The translations under genes were made by a program, and so were the position numbers. The notes below the pieces were generated by a model. That model was given only the letters and a program-made list of their open reading frames with translations. It did not search any database and was not told where the DNA came from. DNA of 14,425 bases from Actinomycetota bacterium (GTDB lineage Bacteria > Actinomycetota > UBA4738): NCBI GenBank assembly GCA_005885025.1, contig VAYC01000044.1:1-14425 (forward strand), written 5' to 3'. This document shows positions 13,640 through 14,425 of the stretch, piece by piece (within the stretch, counting starts at the first letter, position 1; each line of letters begins with the position of its first letter).

Positions 13640-14302
13640 ATGAAGGTCGTGGTGGCGGGAGCAGGCAACGTGGGCCGGCATCTGGCTGCCGACCTCACGG
13701 AGCGCGGACACGAGGTCACGCTCATCGAGCAGGACACGGGAGTCATGAGCCGGGCCCGCGCCGAGCTTCCCGGAGGGGTGAACTTCCTCCTCGGAGATGC
13801 CTGCGAGCCCTACATCCTGGAGGAGGCCAAGCTCGGGCAGGCCGACGTCATCGTGGCCGCTACCGGCGACGACGAGGACAACCTGGTCATCTCGCTCCTG
13901 GCGAAGCAGGAGTTCGCGGTTCCCCGGGTGGTGGCGCGCGTCAACCACCCCCGGAACGAGTGGATGTTCACCGAGCAGTGGGGCGTGGACGCCGCCGTGA
14001 GCCCGCCGCACATCCTGACCGCGCTGGTCGAGGAGGCCGTGACCGTCGGTGACGTGGTTCGCCTCCTCAAACTCGACCGAAGCGGCGCGGCGCTCGTGGA
14101 GCTGACGCTGCGAAAGGACTCCACGGCTGCAGGCCGCCCCATGTACGAGCTTCGCCTTCCGCTCGAATCCACCATCGTGGCCATCGTTCGGGAGGGGCAC
14201 GTCGTGATCCCGCAGCCGGAGACGGTGCTGGCCGTCGGCGACGAGGTCATGGCCATCGCCAAGCCGGAAGCCGAGGAGGCCCTCCGCCAGGCTCTCGACT
14301 AG
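13640..14302 (+). CDS. trkA: TrkA/RCK-type NAD-binding potassium-transport regulator, second of pair
   Basis: A 220-residue paralogue of the preceding gene. The Rossmann motif is GAGNVG (7-12) with acidic E30 (VTLIEQD), and GDAC (52-55) matches the family GD.T/C turn. IVAATGDDEDNLVISLLAKQ (71-90) is the classic TrkA helix; the TrkA_C domain covers about 140-215. ATG 13640 has a GGAG 8 nt upstream, a better ribosome site than any other start in the island, consistent with an internal operon gene. Its stop lies only 4 bp from the stop of the convergent OB-fold-like gene. Functionally it should bind NAD(H) or ATP and control a K+ transporter; the adjacent KimA-like permeases are the only candidates visible. 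Confidence 0.93.
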   Translation: MKVVVAGAGNVGRHLAADLTERGHEVTLIEQDTGVMSRARAELPGGVNFLLGDACEPYILEEAKLGQADVIVAATGDDEDNLVISLLAKQEFAVPRVVARVNHPRNEWMFTEQWGVDAAVSPPHILTALVEEAVTVGDVVRLLKLDRSGAALVELTLRKDSTAAGRPMYELRLPLESTIVAIVREGHVVIPQPETVLAVGDEVMAIAKPEAEEALRQALD

Positions 14303-14306
14303 GGAG

Positions 14307-14425
14307 TCACTCAGGGGCTGGGAGGAACTCGTAGTTCGGGTTGACCACGCGCCGGACACCTTGCTCCTCGCCGAGTACCCCTTCGATCAGGAGATGCGAG
14401 CCGAGGAGCAACCCGGGGACCTTCC
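14307..14425 (-). CDS. C-terminus of an OB-fold-like protein (partial)
   Basis: The last 39 codons of a minus-strand gene that continues beyond the right edge. The end reads GSHLLIEGVLGEEQGVRRVV, then VNPNYEFLPAPE and TGA at 14309-14307. It is too short for a domain proof, but the strand pattern and the VNPxYEF ending resemble the small OB-fold nucleic-acid-binding proteins that I recall next to the trkA pair in actinobacteria. The stop is 4 bp from the TrkA stop, in convergent orientation. The frame is clean over the whole visible stretch. Confidence 0.65.
   Translation of the reverse strand, partial: KVPGLLLGSHLLIEGVLGEEQGVRRVVNPNYEFLPAPE

Noticed and set aside
1..14425. CRISPR arrays, insertion sequences, attachment sites, tRNA genes
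   Set aside because: No regularly spaced repeats, transposase motifs, terminal inverted repeats or tRNA-like cloverleaf sequences were seen by eye on either strand.

Overview
The window is high-GC, densely coded bacterial DNA. It has no IS elements, CRISPR arrays, tRNA or rRNA genes, and no gene-free stretch over 160 bp. Several start codons lie 6-9 nt downstream of a TANNNT -10 hexamer and have no Shine-Dalgarno sequence. That pattern suggests leaderless transcription. Together with a KimA-like permease / paired TrkA / OB-fold gene order that I recall from Actinobacteria, it points to an actinobacterial lineage, possibly an uncultivated one. Genus or family cannot be read from this window.

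Layout. Positions 1-587 (minus) hold the N-terminal third of DNA topoisomerase I (topA). Diverging from it, a DedA membrane protein (747-1388) and a cytochrome P450 (1408-2766) form a probable two-gene operon. This converges on a minus-strand unit in which a KimA-like permease (3341-5656, copy A) is followed by an HD-domain hydrolase (2785-3330). Copy A diverges from a second KimA-like permease (5724-8051, copy B) across 67 bp that carry two mirror-image leaderless promoters. Copy B converges, with a 36-bp overlap, on a minus-strand two-component system: an OmpR/KdpE-type regulator (8016-8744) and a KdpD-like sensor kinase (8741-10221) interrupted by a one-base frameshift. Diverging from the kinase are a small one-helix membrane ORF (10272-10526) and a third KimA-like permease (10542-12966, copy C), which is broken by a deletion of about 23 bp. 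Two TrkA/RCK-type NAD-binding proteins follow (12978-13634 and 13640-14302). The window ends in the C-terminus of a minus-strand OB-fold-like protein.

Working model. From about 2.8 to 14.3 kb the region looks like a potassium-homeostasis island. It has three transporters of the KimA branch of the KUP/HAK/KT family, each with two USP-like cytoplasmic domains where Bacillus KimA has one. A KdpDE-like sensor pair is present but kdpFABC is not. A pair of RCK regulatory proteins is present but no TrkH/KtrB pore. The simplest hypothesis is that the RCK pair and the two-component system serve the KimA-like permeases. The permeases' K+-coordinating positions, as I recall them from the KimA structure, are all present in copies A and B; in copy C the deletion removes one block of them. 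The permease identity is well supported by sequence. The wiring between the components is inferred from gene order.
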